From Isosphaera sp. (lineage in GTDB: Bacteria; Planctomycetota; Planctomycetia; Gemmatales; Gemmataceae), in the NCBI GenBank assembly GCA_013822345.1, contig PNKH01000002.1, positions 91,860 through 155,859 of the forward strand: a DNA stretch of 64,000 bases. Direction: 5' to 3'. The translations under genes were made by a program, and so were the position numbers. The notes beneath the pieces were generated by a model. The model did no database searches, was not told where the DNA came from, and saw only the letters and a program-made list of their open reading frames with translations. Positions 45,007-54,041 of the stretch are shown piece after piece; positions within the stretch are counted from its first letter, which is position 1; each line of letters starts with the position of its first letter.

Positions 45007-45453
45007 TCAGCCGACCCAGGCGGCGTCCGTCTGGGCGAAGGAGACGAGTTCGTCCGGCCTGAACCACAGGGCGATCTCCGCCGCCGCGTTCTCCGGGCTG
45101 TCGCTCCCGTGCACCAGGTTGTTCTGGACGCTCAGCCCGTAGTCCCCGCGGATCGTCCCGGGCGGCGACTTCGCCCCGTCGGTCAGCCCCATCAGCACCC
45201 GGCACGCGGCCACCGCCTCCCGCCCCTCCCACACCATCGCCACCGTCGGCCCAGATGTCAGGAACGTCAACAGGCTCTCGTAGAACGGCTTCCCCTTGTG
45301 CACCGCGTAGTGCCTCTCCGCGATCTCCCGCCCGGCCGACACCAGCTTCAGGCCGACCAGCCGCAGCCCCTTCCGCTCGAACCGGTCGAGCAACGTCCCG
45401 ACCAGCCGCCGCTGCACCGCGTCCGGCTTCAACAGGATGAGCGTCTGCTGCAT
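45007..45453 (-). CDS. ndk: Nucleoside diphosphate kinase
   Basis: Transfers the gamma phosphate between nucleoside di- and triphosphates through a phosphohistidine. 148 residues, family length. MQQTLILLKPDAVQRRLVG start, the KPFYESLLTFLTSGPTVAMV region and the catalytic His in NNLVHGSDSPENAAAEIALW. Fully ordinary. It stands alone, followed by a family G palindrome. Confidence 0.95.
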   Translation of the reverse strand: MQQTLILLKPDAVQRRLVGTLLDRFERKGLRLVGLKLVSAGREIAERHYAVHKGKPFYESLLTFLTSGPTVAMVWEGREAVAACRVLMGLTDGAKSPPGTIRGDYGLSVQNNLVHGSDSPENAAAEIALWFRPDELVSFAQTDAAWVG

Positions 45454-45594
45454 GGGTCGGTCCGCCGCGGGGATGGGAACGGGTGGGTGGGAAGTGCGGT
45501 CAGGGTACGGGCGGTCCGGCGGAGCGTCCACCGGCACGACGCCCCGGGCCGGCGTCGCTACACTGGCCTGACCCACCCCGCACCCGGACCGCCC

Positions 45595-46824
45595 ATGCCC
45601 GCCGCCGCACCCCCCGCGCCCGAGGTCGACACCCGGGCCGCGACCGACCGCCTCGTCCGCTTCCTCTCCGTCCCCGGGGTCACCGGCAGGGAGGCCGCGA
45701 TCGGCCGGGAGATCGTCGCCGCCCTGACCGAGGCCGGCGTCCCGGCGCCGGCCGTGTCGTTCGACGACGCCCACACCCGCATCCCCGAGCCGACCCAGAC
45801 CGGGAACCTGGTGGTCAAGCTCCCCGGGACCGGCCGGAAGGGGGCGAAGCCGGTCCTGTTCATGACCCACATGGACACGGTCCCGCTGTGCGCCGGGGCC
45901 GCCCCGCAGGTCAAGGGGCGGCGGGTGGTGAACGCCCACGAGGGGGCCACCGCCCTCGGCGGGGACAACCGGACCGGGTGCGCCGTGCTCGTCACCCTGG
46001 CCGCCGAGCTGCTCAAGCGGAAGCTGCCGCACCCGCCGCTGACGCTGCTGTTCACCGTCCGGGAGGAGAGCGGGCTGTTCGGGGCGAAGTACCTCGACCC
46101 GGCGGTCCTCGGCGGGCCGGCGATGGGGTTCAACTTCGACGGCCGGAACGCCGCGGACGTGATCCTCGGGGCGATCGGGGCGGACCGGTGGACGGTCGAC
46201 GTCCGCGGCAAGGCGTCGCACGCCGGGGTGGCCCCGGAGAAGGGGGCGTCGGCCAGCCTGGTGGTGGCCCTGGCGCTGGCCGAGGTGTACGCCGGCGGGT
46301 GGTGGGGGAAGGTGGTGAAGGGCGGGAAGGTCGGGACCAGCAACGTCGGGGTGATCGGGTCGGCCGACGGGAAGGGCCCGGCCGGGGACGCGACGAACGT
46401 GGTCACCGACGCGGCCCACGTGAAGGGCGAGAGCCGGAGCCACGACGCCAAGTTCGTGCGGGAGATCAGCGCCGCGTACAAGGCGGCGTTCGCGGCCGCC
46501 GCCGCCCGGGTGACCGACGACGAGGGCCGGCCGGCCCGGGCGAAGTTCACCTCCCGGCTCGACTACCTGCCGTTCCGGCTGCGGGACGACGCCCCGGTGG
46601 TGCGGCGGGCGGCGGCCGCGGTCCGGGCGGCGCTCGGGCGGGAGCCGAACCTGAAGGTGACCAACGGCGGGCTGGACGCGAACTGGATGGTCAAGCACGG
46701 CGTCCCGACGGTCACCTTCGGGGCCGGGCAGAACGAGATCCACACCGTGAAGGAGTACGTCGACCTGGCCGAGTTCGAGGCCGCCTGCCGGCTCGCTGTG
46801 CAACTGGCCACCGCGGAGGAGTGA
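45595..46824 (+). CDS. M20-family metallopeptidase (PepT-like)
   Basis: 409 residues from ATG 45595. Zinc ligands and catalytic residues of M20: LFMTHMDTVP (His/Asp), ALGGDNRTGCAVLVTLA (Asp) and FTVREESGLFGAK (Glu-Glu). The dimerisation domain sits at about 195-320 (GKASHAGVAPEKGASASLVV), then NGGLDANWMVKHGVPTVTFG with a late metal His expected. Closest to tripeptidase T-like enzymes; the exact substrate is not assignable. A TACACT box at 45559-45564 is a possible -10. Confidence 0.88.
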   Translation: MPAAAPPAPEVDTRAATDRLVRFLSVPGVTGREAAIGREIVAALTEAGVPAPAVSFDDAHTRIPEPTQTGNLVVKLPGTGRKGAKPVLFMTHMDTVPLCAGAAPQVKGRRVVNAHEGATALGGDNRTGCAVLVTLAAELLKRKLPHPPLTLLFTVREESGLFGAKYLDPAVLGGPAMGFNFDGRNAADVILGAIGADRWTVDVRGKASHAGVAPEKGASASLVVALALAEVYAGGWWGKVVKGGKVGTSNVGVIGSADGKGPAGDATNVVTDAAHVKGESRSHDAKFVREISAAYKAAFAAAAARVTDDEGRPARAKFTSRLDYLPFRLRDDAPVVRRAAAAVRAALGREPNLKVTNGGLDANWMVKHGVPTVTFGAGQNEIHTVKEYVDLAEFEAACRLAVQLATAEE

Positions 46825-46835
46825 CCGCGCCGTCT

Positions 46836-46893
46836 TGTGGCACAGGTCTCCCGACCTGTGCCGGCTTCGCAGGTCCGGAGGCCTTGTGCCACA
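46836..46893. repeat. Palindromic element after the peptidase gene
   Basis: Outer TGTGGCACA / TGTGCCACA (46836-46844 and 46885-46893) with an inner perfect hairpin CACAGGTC / GACCTGTG (46841-46848 and 46853-46860). Confidence 0.7.
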
Positions 46894-46916
46894 CGACCAA
46901 CAGCCACCGGCCGGCC

Positions 46917-47047
46917 CGGTTGGAGCCCCGGGGCGGTGGGCGGTGGGCGGTGGGTCGGGAGGGCGAGGCTCCTGCCGAGCCTCAGCTCCGGCCCGGCAGG
47001 AGCCTCGCCCTCCCAGTCAAACGCCTCCCGCCCCGGGGCTCCAACCG
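46917..47047. repeat. Nested palindromes: family C inside another element
   Basis: Outer arms 46917-46936 and 47028-47047 are 20-bp exact reverse complements (CGGTTGGAGCCCCGGGGCGG). Inside lies a family C element with 25-bp arms 46957-46981 and 46990-47014 (one mismatch). This is what insertion of one palindrome into another would leave. Confidence 0.85.
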
Positions 47048-47059
47048 AGCACTACCGGA

Positions 47060-48562
47060 TCAGAACCCTTCCTTGTACTTGTCGGCCAGTTTCTTCCGGG
47101 CGTCGACCAGCACCGAGTCGATCTGGGCCCACGCCTCCAGCCGCCGCTTCTGGTCGTCGGCGATCACCTTCTGCATCTCGGCCTGGATCTTCGGCACGTT
47201 CGTCTGGGTGAAGCTCGGGTTCTGCTGGATGTACGGCCGCCACCCCCACCACCCGGGGACCACCCCGCCGATGCCGTACCCGCCGCCGGTGGTGAACGTG
47301 TACTGCTGGTTCGACAGCGCGTTCAGGTCGATCGGCACCCCGCGCAGGCTCGACCCGATCGCCCGCAGCCGCCGGGCCGCCTGGTACCCGGCGTCCCCGG
47401 CGACCGGGTCGACGCCCTGCCGGCTCAGGTGCTCGATCTGGGCCGCCGCCCGGTCGTGCCACGTCGCCGTCTTGTCGTAGCTCGGGCTGTCCCGCAGCGC
47501 CCGGACGTCGGCCAGGATCACGTCCACCGCCTGCAGGTACCGCCGGGTCGCCCCGGCCGTCGGCTCGCCGGCCTTCGCCCCGGCCTCCGCCTCCCCCGCC
47601 GGGCTCGGGAACGCGAACAGCGACACGACCCGCTTCAGGTCGGCGGTGGCCAGCGGGCCGGACAGGGTCATCGTCCGGTCGGTGAACGCCGCCTCCCACC
47701 TGTCGATCGCCGGGATCGCCATCCCCTGCCCCTCGAGCAGCTCGCGGAACAGGTCCGGGAGCGTCTTGCGGAACGCGGTCGGGTCGCCGCCGAACTCGAC
47801 CGTGATGCTCCCCGAGATCCCGTCGGTCACCTGGGCGGCGAACGTCATCCCCTTGACCGTGGACAGGAACGTGGCGACCTGGTTCACGTCCGCCGTCTTC
47901 ACCTTGTTCACCGCCGGGCTGGCCGGGAGGGTGAGCCGGAGGATCGTCCGGTCGACCACGTCCTCCAGGTCGACGGCGATGGTGACGGTGTTCCCGCCGG
48001 CCCTCCCGACCGCCGCCTTGAGGTAGTCGCTGTACTGCCCGGTCTTCCCCGCCAGCGCGGCCTTCAGGAACCGGGCGGTGTACTGCCGGTCGGCCGGGTA
48101 CACGGCGACCAGCTCGGTGCCGGACAGGGAGGTGAAGTACACGTCCCGCGGGGACAGGGCGGCGAGCCGGCCGGCGATCTCGTCGGTGGTGCCGCCCTCC
48201 CGCTGCGCCACCTGCTTCATCCCCGGCATCTCCCGGACCTTGACCAGGCCGACCTGGAAGTCCCGGGCGATGCTGCTCAGGTTCACCTCGGCCGCGACCA
48301 CCACCGCCTCGGCGTCGGCCGGGACGAACCCGAGCCCGCCGCGGTTCCCGGGCTGGCCCTTCTCGGCCCACTTCTCGGCCTTGGCGAGCGGGCTGGCGTA
48401 GGCGGCCTTCACGTCGAGCAGGGCGAGGACGTTGGTGTTCGCGGTGACGTGCTTCAGCAGGTCGTCGAACGGCTTGGGGGCGGGGGCCGGCTGGGCGGCC
48501 GCGGGCGGAGCCCACGAGAGCGCGGCCAGGACGAGGCCGGCCGACGGCGCGGTTCGGGACAT
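47060..48562 (-). CDS. Exported hypothetical protein, 500 residues
   Basis: ATG 48562; signal peptide SAGLVLAALSWAPPAAAQPA. The mature part is alpha/beta (LLKHVTANTNVLALLDVKAA, VVVAAEVNLSSIARDFQVGL, DVYFTSLSGTELVAVYPADR) with a charged helical end (QKRRLEAWAQIDSVLVDARK, KLADKYKEGF). There is a Gly/Trp-rich stretch GGGYGIGGVVPGWWGWRPY near residue 450. No catalytic motif or known domain is seen. It is probably periplasmic. Confidence 0.75.
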   Translation of the reverse strand: MSRTAPSAGLVLAALSWAPPAAAQPAPAPKPFDDLLKHVTANTNVLALLDVKAAYASPLAKAEKWAEKGQPGNRGGLGFVPADAEAVVVAAEVNLSSIARDFQVGLVKVREMPGMKQVAQREGGTTDEIAGRLAALSPRDVYFTSLSGTELVAVYPADRQYTARFLKAALAGKTGQYSDYLKAAVGRAGGNTVTIAVDLEDVVDRTILRLTLPASPAVNKVKTADVNQVATFLSTVKGMTFAAQVTDGISGSITVEFGGDPTAFRKTLPDLFRELLEGQGMAIPAIDRWEAAFTDRTMTLSGPLATADLKRVVSLFAFPSPAGEAEAGAKAGEPTAGATRRYLQAVDVILADVRALRDSPSYDKTATWHDRAAAQIEHLSRQGVDPVAGDAGYQAARRLRAIGSSLRGVPIDLNALSNQQYTFTTGGGYGIGGVVPGWWGWRPYIQQNPSFTQTNVPKIQAEMQKVIADDQKRRLEAWAQIDSVLVDARKKLADKYKEGF

Positions 48563-48700
48563 GGGGGACCTCGGGGACGGTTGGGTGACACTCCCGTTCT
48601 CGCGCCGCGGGCGGCCGCCGTCAAGCGGCGGCGGGGTTGTGGGGGCGGATCGGGGGCTGTAGAGTGCGCACCAGTCCGACCGCGACGAGGGGGGCGAGCC

Positions 48701-49375
48701 ATGCGAGCGGTGCTGATCGTCGGGGTGCTGGCCGGGGTCGCCGCCGGCGGGGGTGCCGCCCCGCTGCCGGCCGACTGGGCGCTGCCGAAGGCGGACGGCG
48801 ACAAGTGGGTCGCCCGCGTCCGGAAGGCCGTCGGCCGCGACGGGTGGTCCGTCGGCTTGAACGGGAACGAGATCACCGTCCGGCGGGACAAGCCGGTCGG
48901 GGTGGTGGACAACCCCCCGAACGGCACGTGGCGGTTCCAGCCGGAGGGGAAGGCGGACCGGGAGCGGGAGGTCCGGTTCGTCCTCCGGTTCGCCCCGAAG
49001 CTGTCGGCCGACGAGTACGACCGGCTGGCGGCGGTGAACGCGGCGTCCGAGAAGGAGGCGGACAAGCTGTTCGGGACGGTCCGGGACATCCCGCACAAGT
49101 TCGACGACTTCCTCGCGAAGACGGCGGACGAGAAGGAGCGGGTGCGGGCGTACCGGGAGGCGGTCGCCAAGCTCCCGCACCACGACCTCCCGGACCTGTA
49201 CACCCCCGACCACAGCATCTTCTTCCACAGCACCGAGGACGGGTGGTCGCACCCGGCCGACAAGGACATCCTCGCCGAGGTGCTGGGCGTGAAGGACACG
49301 CTGAGGGCGTACTTCGGGGTGTACGACCCGAGGGCGTCATCCGGCGGGTGGGGGTTCCGGCCGCTGCCGCGTTGA
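48701..49375 (+). CDS. Exported hypothetical protein, 224 residues
   Basis: ATG 48701 preceded by GAGG. Signal peptide MRAVLIVGVLAGVAAGGGAA. The mature protein is charged and helical (RLAAVNAASEKEADKLFGTV, FLAKTADEKERVRAYREAV) and ends with strands (IFFHSTEDGWSHPADKDILA). A TAGAGT box at 48660-48665 may be its -10. Divergent from the preceding exported protein. No family recognised. Confidence 0.7.
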   Translation: MRAVLIVGVLAGVAAGGGAAPLPADWALPKADGDKWVARVRKAVGRDGWSVGLNGNEITVRRDKPVGVVDNPPNGTWRFQPEGKADREREVRFVLRFAPKLSADEYDRLAAVNAASEKEADKLFGTVRDIPHKFDDFLAKTADEKERVRAYREAVAKLPHHDLPDLYTPDHSIFFHSTEDGWSHPADKDILAEVLGVKDTLRAYFGVYDPRASSGGWGFRPLPR

Positions 49376-49425
49376 ATGATGGTTCCTGCCGTCCGCCGCC
49401 CTCCCGGGTGCTCCGCGACCCCGGG

Positions 49426-51744
49426 TCACTCCGCCTTCGCGGCGTCGGCGAACTCCTTTAGCGCCTTCTCCTGCTTCGCCAGCTCGGCCCGCAACTCCTT
49501 CAGCCGGGCCTGCCGCTTCTCGATCTCCGTCTCCTGGTCGTCGAACTTCTTCAGGTAGCGCTTGAACGTCTCCGACTCCTTCGGGGCGCGCTCGATGTTC
49601 TTCCGGATCCGGTCCTGGTCGTCGGCGATGTCCTTCAGGGCCGCCTGCTCCTCGGCGATCCCGGCCCGGGCCGCGTCCACCTTCTCCCGCAGCCCGATCA
49701 GCTTCGTGAGCACGTCCCGCACCGCCGCCTTCGCCTGCGGCTGCTTCGCGTAGTGCAGCAGCGTGTCCGGGTCGACGTGGGTGAGGGCGGTGGACGTGTC
49801 GGCGACCTCCTCCTCGGCCACCTCCAGCGTCACCAACTCCCCCGCCTTCACCGCCACCTCGAACCGGTAGAAGTCGCGGGTCTGGTCGGCCGGCTTCGCC
49901 GGCTCGACCAGCTTCCGCCCGGCCGTCCGCGGGTGCTCGACCACCACCGTCCGGTCGTGCGGGTTGCGGTTGCGCACCAGGTACTTCACCCCGTACCGGT
50001 GCCGCGACTGCGTCGTCAGCCGGCCGGGCGCCACCCCGACCGCCAGCAGCGTCGACTTCTCCTCCTCCGGCCGGGCGACCACCTCCGTCCCGAGGTCGAT
50101 GGCGTAGCTGACCAGCCGGGTCTCGTTCGGCTGCAGGTCGGGGAGCCGGGCGTCGCCGGCGAACGTCCCGCCGTCGTACACCGCCACCGGCCCCTGGGCG
50201 AGGTGCAGCTTCGTCTTGTTCGTCAGCCGCAGCCCGAGCAGCGGGTACTTCGCCAGCACCTTGCCGTTGTAGATGCTGACCTTCGACACCTCGACCGCCT
50301 CGTCTAGCAGCGGCAGCAGGGCCGACTTCTGCCGCGGCAGGGTGATCGGCTCGGCGATGGTGTACTCGAAGATGTCCCCGAGCTTGCCGTCGGCCGCGGC
50401 CAGCGCCCCGGCGTCCCGGTCGAGCGGGTCGCGGACCGGCTTGCCCATGCCCTGGCCCATCCCCTGCCCCTGGGCCATCTGGCCCGGGTTGCGGAGCCGG
50501 CTCAGGTACTCCTGGTAGTCGAGCCGCGACCCGTACATGGCCCGCAGGTCCGGCCGGGGGACTCGCGGCAGGTACGGGGAGTACCCGTTGAACCCGCCTT
50601 GCAGCCCGAACTGCCCGCCGAGGTTCCCGCCGAACTGCCCTCCGAACCCCTGATTGACCGCCCCCTGGAAGCCCCCGCCGATCCCGCCCTGGAACCCGCC
50701 CCCACCGAACCCCTGGTTGACCGCGCCGCCGGGGTTCGCCTGTGGGTTCATCGCCACCCCCATCCCCATGTTCGCCCCGGGGTTCAGCCCGCCCTGGTAC
50801 ATCGGCGGGCGGAGGGACGCGAACAGCTCCGGCTCGACCGTCGGCCGCGGCACGAACAGCGGGTCGTACAGGTCCATCTGGAACGTCATCGGGCGGCCGG
50901 CGACGAGCCCGACCTTGACGTTCGTCCAGTCCTCGTCGGTCGTGTTCTCGACCGCCGCCCACCCCTGGATCTTGGCCGCCCCCTTCTCCCCGACGGTCAG
51001 CCGGTAGCTCGCCTTCCAGAGCGGGGCCTCGGTCACGTACCCGACCGCGACGTGCCGCTTCCCGTTCCCGCTGAACACCACCGACACCGTCTTCTTGTTG
51101 TCCCCGCGGGACGACGCAAGCAGCTCCAGCGCCTTCTTGAACTCGGCCTGCAGCTCCGGGCGGACGAACTTGATCTTCTTCAGCTGCTTCAGCTCGACCG
51201 TCTGCAGCCCGTCCTCGGTCAGCAGGTTGACCAGCTCGCTTGGCTCCGGCCCGTTCGCCGGCGTGGCCGGCTTCTCGACGCTGACCACCGACCCGGTGGT
51301 GACGACGCCGCCCTTGTCGGTGACCTCCAGCTTCTCGCCGCGGACCTGGTGGATGAGCTGGCCGACGGTCGGGTTCTCGGTCACGTCGACGGCGAACCCC
51401 TTCAGGGTGAACTCGACCGGCAGGCGGTTGTCGTAGGTGACGGCCCGGGCCTTCCCGCCGCCGCCGTCGGCCACGACCAGGCTCTTGAGCAGGTCGTTCA
51501 CGTCCGCCTCGTCGAACCGGAGGTCGAGGCGGGCGTCGCCGGTCACGTCGCCCTCGCGGTGGAAGTACCCGATCCCGGCGGTGAACAGGACGACGCGGGT
51601 GACCGGCAGTTCGACGGCCGGCGGCGGCTTGACCTCCGGGGCGGCGGCCTTCGGGGCCGGTTTGGCGGGTTGCCCGCGGACGATCGGGGCGACGAGGAAG
51701 AGCACGGCCGCGAGGCCGGCGGCGGGGAGGATGTAGGATCGCAC
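49426..51744 (-). CDS. DUF4139-type exported protein with Gly/Phe/Gln insert
   Basis: 772 residues from GTG 51744 (GGAG eight bases upstream), signal peptide SYILPAAGLAAVLFLVAPIV. The part after it (VTRVVLFTAGIGYFHREGDV) and the middle (TEAPLWKASYRLTV, GWAAVENTTDEDWTNVKVGL) match DUF4139 proteins. Around residues 350-420 is a low-complexity insert rich in Gly, Phe, Gln and Asn (AVNQGFGGGGFQGGIGGGF). Residues 690-772 form a long coiled coil (FDDQETEIEKRQARLKELRA). It may be an envelope protein; the function is unknown. Divergent from the preceding gene's neighbours and co-directional with the RNase-H-like gene. Confidence 0.78.
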   Translation of the reverse strand: MRSYILPAAGLAAVLFLVAPIVRGQPAKPAPKAAAPEVKPPPAVELPVTRVVLFTAGIGYFHREGDVTGDARLDLRFDEADVNDLLKSLVVADGGGGKARAVTYDNRLPVEFTLKGFAVDVTENPTVGQLIHQVRGEKLEVTDKGGVVTTGSVVSVEKPATPANGPEPSELVNLLTEDGLQTVELKQLKKIKFVRPELQAEFKKALELLASSRGDNKKTVSVVFSGNGKRHVAVGYVTEAPLWKASYRLTVGEKGAAKIQGWAAVENTTDEDWTNVKVGLVAGRPMTFQMDLYDPLFVPRPTVEPELFASLRPPMYQGGLNPGANMGMGVAMNPQANPGGAVNQGFGGGGFQGGIGGGFQGAVNQGFGGQFGGNLGGQFGLQGGFNGYSPYLPRVPRPDLRAMYGSRLDYQEYLSRLRNPGQMAQGQGMGQGMGKPVRDPLDRDAGALAAADGKLGDIFEYTIAEPITLPRQKSALLPLLDEAVEVSKVSIYNGKVLAKYPLLGLRLTNKTKLHLAQGPVAVYDGGTFAGDARLPDLQPNETRLVSYAIDLGTEVVARPEEEKSTLLAVGVAPGRLTTQSRHRYGVKYLVRNRNPHDRTVVVEHPRTAGRKLVEPAKPADQTRDFYRFEVAVKAGELVTLEVAEEEVADTSTALTHVDPDTLLHYAKQPQAKAAVRDVLTKLIGLREKVDAARAGIAEEQAALKDIADDQDRIRKNIERAPKESETFKRYLKKFDDQETEIEKRQARLKELRAELAKQEKALKEFADAAKAE

Positions 51745-51808
51745 AGGAATCTCCGGTGAAACGGGGCCACAGACGTGAGGCGAAACGGCCGGCGGCAGGC
51801 GGCGTTGG

Positions 51809-52771
51809 TCAGCGCTTCCGCCACACCTGGTCATCGGAGAGGCCGAGCTTCGCCATCGCCGGCTTGATCTCGGCGAAGAACCGCCTGGCGTCGACCGGGT
51901 AGCCGGCGGTCGGCCGGATGCCGGGGACGTGCGTCTCCCAGAACCGGTTGAACTGCCGCATGCAGACCTCGCGGAGGTACTTGCACAGCATCGAAGCCAG
52001 GGCGACCGAGACGCTGTCGGCCTCGGCCCGCGGGCGGAACGTGACGGTCACCGGGCGGTCGAGCAGCTCGACGCGGTACCGGCTCTCCTCCGCCGACTCG
52101 CGCTCGGCAACGACCCACCCGTCCGGGAACGCCTCCTGCAGCATCCCGGCGTAGAAGTTCCGCCCGCCGTGCTTGTCGCAGAGGAAGGCGATCGAATCCG
52201 GCTTCGGCTCCGACGCCTGACCCAGGTCGGCGGCGAGGGTTGCGAGGAGGTGAATCAAGCCGCGGCTCAGAACCGTGGCTTTGGACCCGGACTCGTCGCA
52301 CGTCCGGTTGAACCCGGCCGTCGGGACGACCAACCCCTCCATGCTAACTTTGAACCGGACGCCTTTCGCGTCCATCTGCTCGCCAAGGCCGACGAACGCG
52401 TCCCACCACGCCTCGCGGCTCGTCGTCAGCGGGAGGGCCTCGTCCCCCCGGAACCAGCACTCGCCGGCGACCTCGGCCAGCCCGGCGACGCTCGTGACCT
52501 TCCGCACCAACTCCGCCACACTCGATGAGCACGGGCCGAGTACGAGCACGGTCCGTTCGAGCGCCGCCAGCCCGCCGCGGGTGTACACCTTCTTCGAGTC
52601 GTCGATCAGCAGCCGGCCGTCGGCCTTCTCGCCGCACCGCCGCACCACCGGCCGCAACGTCTCCCACCCGGCCGGGTCGTCGTCCGGCAGGTGCAGCGCG
52701 ACCGCCGCCTGCACCAGCGGCCCGAGGTTCGGCCCGTACCCGGCCTCGTCGATCCCGACCACCCACGGCAT
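51809..52771 (-). CDS. RNase HII-like protein, planctomycete variant
   Basis: 320 residues from ATG 52771. It opens [20 protein letters not shown], the RNase HII signature (GIDEAGRGPxxGPxV) with Tyr-Gly for Arg-Gly and Asn-Leu for the usual pair. Further active-site candidates are DDSKKV near residue 57, [16 protein letters not shown] (Asp) and [20 protein letters not shown], equivalent to the last acidic residue and the SxxAK-like helix. At 320 residues it is longer than RNase HII (about 200), with an insert in the middle. It may process RNA/DNA hybrids or have another nucleic-acid role. The housekeeping RNase HII is probably elsewhere. Confidence 0.68.
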   Translation of the reverse strand: MPWVVGIDEAGYGPNLGPLVQAAVALHLPDDDPAGWETLRPVVRRCGEKADGRLLIDDSKKVYTRGGLAALERTVLVLGPCSSSVAELVRKVTSVAGLAEVAGECWFRGDEALPLTTSREAWWDAFVGLGEQMDAKGVRFKVSMEGLVVPTAGFNRTCDESGSKATVLSRGLIHLLATLAADLGQASEPKPDSIAFLCDKHGGRNFYAGMLQEAFPDGWVVAERESAEESRYRVELLDRPVTVTFRPRAEADSVSVALASMLCKYLREVCMRQFNRFWETHVPGIRPTAGYPVDARRFFAEIKPAMAKLGLSDDQVWRKR

Positions 52772-52783
52772 GCCAGTTTCCTC

Positions 52784-52806
52784 GCGACGCTTCTTCGAAG
52801 CGTCGC
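52784..52806. repeat. Short hairpin between divergent genes
   Basis: GCGACGCTTC and GAAGCGTCGC (10-bp exact arms, 3-base loop) directly upstream of the RNase-H-like gene. Confidence 0.6.
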
Positions 52807-52874
52807 TAACCGGGTCCGTTGCGACCGCCCCCGCGGCCCGCTATCGTAACCGCACCCCGCGCGAGGGCCAACCG

Positions 52875-53219
52875 GTGCTGGCCGACAACATCTTCCTGAA
52901 GATCCTCGACAAGTCGATCCCGGCCAAGGTCGCCTACGAGGACGACCGCTGCCTCGCGTTCCACGACATCCGGCCGCAGGCCCCGACCCACGTCCTCGTC
53001 ATCCCGCGGAAGGTGATCCGCACCCTCGACGACGCCAGCCCCGAGGACGAGGCGCTGCTCGGCCACCTCGTCCTCGTCGCGGTGAAACTGGCGAAGGAGC
53101 TGGGGCTGGCGAAGGGGTATCGGCTGGTGGTGAACTGCAACGAGCACGGCGGGCAGACGGTCCCGCACCTGCACGTCCACCTGCTCGGCGGCCGCGACCT
53201 CGGCTGGCCGCCGGGGTGA
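52875..53219 (+). CDS. HIT-family nucleotide hydrolase
   Basis: 114 residues from GTG 52875 (the frame continues upstream without a better start). [20 protein letters not shown] then [13 protein letters not shown] are typical HIT/HINT sequence and the histidine triad is [12 protein letters not shown] near the C-terminus. Such proteins hydrolyse adenosine phosphoramidates or dinucleotides. The end, [10 protein letters not shown], is the family end. It is followed at once by a family E palindrome that leads into yggS. Confidence 0.9.
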   Translation: MLADNIFLKILDKSIPAKVAYEDDRCLAFHDIRPQAPTHVLVIPRKVIRTLDDASPEDEALLGHLVLVAVKLAKELGLAKGYRLVVNCNEHGGQTVPHLHVHLLGGRDLGWPPG

Positions 53220-53225
53220 CGGGCT

Positions 53226-53340
53226 TCCTGGACCGCGGCCGTCCCGGCCGCACCACCGACCGAGCTCCGTTCGCCGCGGATGACCCGGGTTTGCTGCGGC
53301 GCTCGATACGTGGTGCGGCCGGGACGGCCGCGGTCCAGGA
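53226..53340. repeat. Palindromic element, family E, 30-bp perfect arms
   Basis: Arms 53226-53255 and 53311-53340 are exact reverse complements around a 55-base centre. The first copy is at 21541-21653. It fills the gap between the HIT gene and yggS. Confidence 0.93.
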
Positions 53341-53342
53341 GG
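53337..53342 (+). promoter_or_regulatory. Ribosome binding site formed at a palindrome end
   Basis: AGGAGG, six bases before the yggS ATG. Four of its six bases are the last bases of the family E element, so the element creates the Shine-Dalgarno sequence. Confidence 0.75.
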
Positions 53343-53348
53343 CGGAAC

Positions 53349-54041
53349 ATGGACACGCGAGCGATCCTGACGGAGCGGATCGCCGCCGTCCGCGGGCGGA
53401 TCTCCGACGCCTGCCGCCGCGCCGGCCGCGACCCCGCCGACGTGACGCTCGTCGCAGTGACGAAGACGGTGTCGGCGGAGGTGGCGGCGGTCGCGGCCGA
53501 CCTCGGCGTCACCGACCTGGCCGAGAACCGGCCGCAGGCGCTGTGGGCGAAGGCGGAGGCCGTCCCGGCCGCGACCTGGCACCTGATCGGCCACCTCCAG
53601 CGGAACAAGATCGACCGCACGGCCCCGCTCGTCTCGCTGATCCACTCCGCCGACTCCGAACGGCTGCTGGAAGCGCTGGCGGCGTTCGGGGTGAAGCGGG
53701 GCGAACCCGTGCCGGTGCTGTTGGAGGTGAACTGCAGCCGGGAACCCGCCAAGGGCGGGTTCGCCCCCGAGGCGGTGCCGGCATTGAGTGACAAACTGGT
53801 GTCACTCGCCGGGGCGTCGGTCCGCGGGCTGATGACGATGGCGGCGTACTCGGACGACCCGGAGGCCGCCCGGCCGGCGTTCGCGGAGTTGCGCCGCCTC
53901 CGCGACGACCTGCGAACCCGGACCGGGCTGCCGCTGCCGGACCTGTCGATGGGCATGAGCGGGGACTTCGAAGTCGGCGTCGAGGAGGGGGCGACGTTCG
54001 TGCGGGTCGGGACCACGCTGTTCGAGGGATTGGGGACGTGA
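53349..54041 (+). CDS. PLP homeostasis protein, YggS/PLPBP family
   Basis: 230 residues from ATG 53349. PLP-binding Lys in LVAVTKTVSAEVAAVA (about 35-40), ENRPQALWAKAE, WHLIGHLQRNKIDR and the C-terminal phosphate-binding FVRVGTTLFEGLGT are the family hallmarks. These single-domain proteins bind PLP and control its supply rather than catalyse a known reaction. The usual SMGMSGDFEVGVEEGATFVR is intact. It overlaps the DUF167 gene by four bases (GTGA), the classic yggS-yggU pairing. Confidence 0.93.
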   Translation: MDTRAILTERIAAVRGRISDACRRAGRDPADVTLVAVTKTVSAEVAAVAADLGVTDLAENRPQALWAKAEAVPAATWHLIGHLQRNKIDRTAPLVSLIHSADSERLLEALAAFGVKRGEPVPVLLEVNCSREPAKGGFAPEAVPALSDKLVSLAGASVRGLMTMAAYSDDPEAARPAFAELRRLRDDLRTRTGLPLPDLSMGMSGDFEVGVEEGATFVRVGTTLFEGLGT

